Shown here: positions 62,298 through 64,000 of the stretch, piece after piece
Position numbering within the stretch: position 1 is the stretch's first letter
How the letters are laid out: each line of letters starts with the position of its first letter
Assembly: GCF_000021925.1 (NCBI RefSeq)
Contig: NC_011830.1
Coordinates: forward strand, 2,504,501 to 2,568,500
Length of the DNA: 64,000 nucleotides
Reading direction: 5' to 3'
Source of the DNA: Desulfitobacterium hafniense DCB-2
Lineage (GTDB): Bacteria; Bacillota; Desulfitobacteriia; Desulfitobacteriales; Desulfitobacteriaceae
Notes under the pieces: model-generated
Databases searched by the model: none
What the model saw: the letters and a program-made list of their open reading frames with translations, nothing else
Told to the model about the DNA's origin: nothing
Position numbers and translations under genes: made by a program

Positions 62298-62403
62298 CAC
62301 TATTGAATTTTCTTAGCCATTATTGTCCTTTTAGATGAGGTGAGGTCTCAGAAAAACCACATAGGGCCGGAAAACAAGTTTTAGGGGTTTAGGGATTTAC
62401 ATT

Positions 62404-62421
62404 CTGAAACAAAAAGAACAG
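62404..62421. promoter_or_regulatory. Candidate shared enhancer of the divergent sigma-54 promoters
   Basis: CTGAAACAAAAAGAACAG lies 107 bp from the leftward and 107 bp from the rightward sigma-54 promoter, and resembles the site at 47905-47924. CGAAACAG at about 62433 may be a further half-site. Confidence 0.42.
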
Positions 62422-62528
62422 ATTTAGGCCGGATCGAAACAGATTGGAAAAAGCTCAGGCTGAGAAAATTCAGGAGAATAAGACCTTAACCTAAGCAATC
62501 AAGCTTTTCTTAATCCTTGTGAGGAAGT

Positions 62529-62544
62529 TGGCATAAAAAATGCA
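62529..62544 (+). promoter_or_regulatory. Sigma-54 promoter, rightward
   Basis: TGGCATAAAAAATGCA has the GG and GC at the right 10-bp spacing and matches the consensus except for A in place of the first T of TTGC. It lies 83 bp before molybdoenzyme C. No zinc-ribbon gene is present between them. Confidence 0.68.
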
Positions 62545-62627
62545 ATGGCATAAAGGTGTTCGGATACAAGGAAAACGCATCAGCCGGAAGGTGCTAAGGC
62601 TGATGCGGAACAAGAAAGGAGAACACC

Positions 62628-64000
62628 ATGGAATTTAAAAACGACTTAGGCAAGCCCTGGAAGTACGAGGAAGACGGTTTCACGGTCATCCGGACTTCCG
62701 TATGGTCTCCCCCGGGTTGTCATCCGGTGGGCTGCGGACTGAAGCTCTATGTGAATCAAGCGGGTATTCTCGAGAAAATCGAAGGGGACGAGAACGATCC
62801 CATCACCAAAGGCCGGCTTTGCGTCAGATGCCTGGATCTTAAAGAAGTGATCTATAATCCCAGCCGTATTCTCTATCCCATGAAGCGCCATCCTCAGGAT
62901 CGGGGCAAGGCTGACAAATGGGAACGCACCACCTGGGAAGAAGCCTATGCAATGATTAAGCAGAAGCGGGATTTTGTCATCAAAAATTACGGTGTGGAGG
63001 CGATTGCCGCTTACAGCGGTACCGGCCGCAACGGCGGTATTATGGTACAGGAATTTGCCCATGAGGTGCTGGGCACACCCAATGCCTGCTATACTCAGTC
63101 CGGCTATGCCTGTTACACTCCCCGTGCCGCCGCCACGGCGGCGATCACGGGCTGTTATTACCCGGAGATCGACTATGGGGGCGGTGTGGAAGGGACCTAT
63201 GATAACCCCGACTACAAGATTCCGGAAGTGATTGTGCTTTGGGGGAAGGAGCCGTTGCCTTCCAACGGCGACGGTCTCTTTGGCCACGCCTTGATCGATT
63301 TGATGAAGCGGGGCACCCAAATAATTTCCGTGGATCCCCGTGTCAATTGGCTGGCGACACGATCCGCTGTCCATCTGCGTCTGCGCCCGGGTACGGATGC
63401 GGCTATGGGGATGGCCTGGCTTAATGTGATTATCAATGAAGAGCTGTATGATCGGGATTTCGTGGAAAACTGGTGTTACGGCTTTGACGAACTGAAAGAG
63501 CGGGTGGCGGACATGACTCCGGAAAAGGCGGCAGAGATCTGCCAGGTGGATGGGGAGATCATCAGGAAGGCCGCCAGAATGTACGCCGTTGCCGCCCAGG
63601 CGGGAATTGCCTGGGGGCTGGCCATTGACCAGAACCAGAACGGCACCCAGGCTGCCCAGTGTATCTTAAGTCTGATCGCCATTACGGGCAATCTGGACAA
63701 ACCCGGGGGCCAGCTGGTGGGAGAAGCCAAACCGGCAGTGCCGGAAGCCGAGGATGGTATGACCTCCACCTACGCGGCTACCGGACATCAATTGGACGGC
63801 TGGGTCGCCCTGGGGGAAGAACTGAGAAATAAAACCATCGGCATGCAGGAGTATCCCCTGTACGTCAATTCCATCCGCAATGCCCATGCCGACCTGATGC
63901 TGGACTGCCTCATGACGGATAAACCTTATCGGATCGTCATGGCCATGATTCAGTCCACCAATATTATTGCCCCAACCAACTCTGCGGAAAGCAAAAAGTG
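62628..64000 (+). CDS. AthL/catechol-dehydroxylase-like molybdopterin oxidoreductase C (partial)
   Basis: The first 457 residues of a third paralogue; the gene continues beyond the window. N-terminal motif C-x4-C-x28-C-x2-C (PGCHPVGCG ... RLCVRC), then KWERTTWEEAYAMI, VIVLWGKEPLPSNGDGLFG, SVDPRVNWLATRS and RLRPGTDAAMGMAWLNVI. No signal peptide. ATG follows AAGAAAGGAG. It is divergent from the zinc-ribbon/enzyme B operon. Confidence 0.85.
   Translation, partial: MEFKNDLGKPWKYEEDGFTVIRTSVWSPPGCHPVGCGLKLYVNQAGILEKIEGDENDPITKGRLCVRCLDLKEVIYNPSRILYPMKRHPQDRGKADKWERTTWEEAYAMIKQKRDFVIKNYGVEAIAAYSGTGRNGGIMVQEFAHEVLGTPNACYTQSGYACYTPRAAATAAITGCYYPEIDYGGGVEGTYDNPDYKIPEVIVLWGKEPLPSNGDGLFGHALIDLMKRGTQIISVDPRVNWLATRSAVHLRLRPGTDAAMGMAWLNVIINEELYDRDFVENWCYGFDELKERVADMTPEKAAEICQVDGEIIRKAARMYAVAAQAGIAWGLAIDQNQNGTQAAQCILSLIAITGNLDKPGGQLVGEAKPAVPEAEDGMTSTYAATGHQLDGWVALGEELRNKTIGMQEYPLYVNSIRNAHADLMLDCLMTDKPYRIVMAMIQSTNIIAPTNSAESKK

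Noticed and set aside
1..64000. CRISPR arrays, tRNA or rRNA genes
   Set aside because: No regularly spaced repeats, tRNA T-loop/CCA patterns or rRNA segments were found by eye on either strand.

Overview
The window looks like chromosomal DNA of a Desulfitobacterium-type anaerobe (Peptococcaceae, Clostridia), probably close to D. hafniense. This is inferred from protein content, strong AGGAGG-type ribosome binding sites, frequent GTG/TTG starts, and the density of paralogous molybdopterin (CISM) oxidoreductases, corrinoid methyl-transfer proteins and PucR-type regulators. No database search was run.

Layout. 1-12.3 kb is mixed housekeeping and accessory DNA: an EamA/RarD permease, a MetE-like protein, a UvrC-half nuclease overlapping an alkyltransferase-like (ATL) protein, DUF1905 genes, an AraC/GyrI regulator, a CWB2-amidase, a NimA-like flavoprotein divergent from a MocR regulator, a DUF1848 protein and a Phd/RelE-type toxin-antitoxin pair. 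12.3-36.4 kb holds three DmsABC-type modules, each divergent from its own PucR-family regulator. Module 3 also has a second anchor, a NosR-like flavoprotein, a second ferredoxin and a TorD-type chaperone. Its regulator is followed by a cytoplasmic molybdoenzyme, a ferredoxin and a small Cys-rich protein. The three modules share an operator-like motif, and modules 2 and 3 share a covarying leader hairpin.

36.6-40.8 kb is an accessory island: a frameshifted Rpn nuclease, a strong candidate structured RNA, a stand-alone receiver protein, DUF1659/DUF2922 genes and a DUF3102 coiled-coil protein. Most of it lies between two 100-bp direct repeats. 40.8-47.8 kb carries a small alarmone synthetase, a MarR-regulated heterodimeric ABC exporter, the wreck of a SARP/BTAD regulator fused head-on to an AIM24 remnant, and a GNAT acetyltransferase.

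48.1-64 kb appears to be one functional unit. Three sigma-54 promoters drive molybdopterin oxidoreductases of an AthL/catechol-dehydroxylase-like branch; two of these have a small ferredoxin downstream and a tiny MCFRP zinc-ribbon protein upstream. The set surrounds a complete corrinoid methyl-transfer set (MT2, corrinoid protein, UroD-type MT1), two transporters and one sigma-54 activator. I infer a locus for uptake, demethylation and reductive or hydroxyl-transfer processing of methoxylated or phenolic substrates. The last molybdoenzyme runs off the window.
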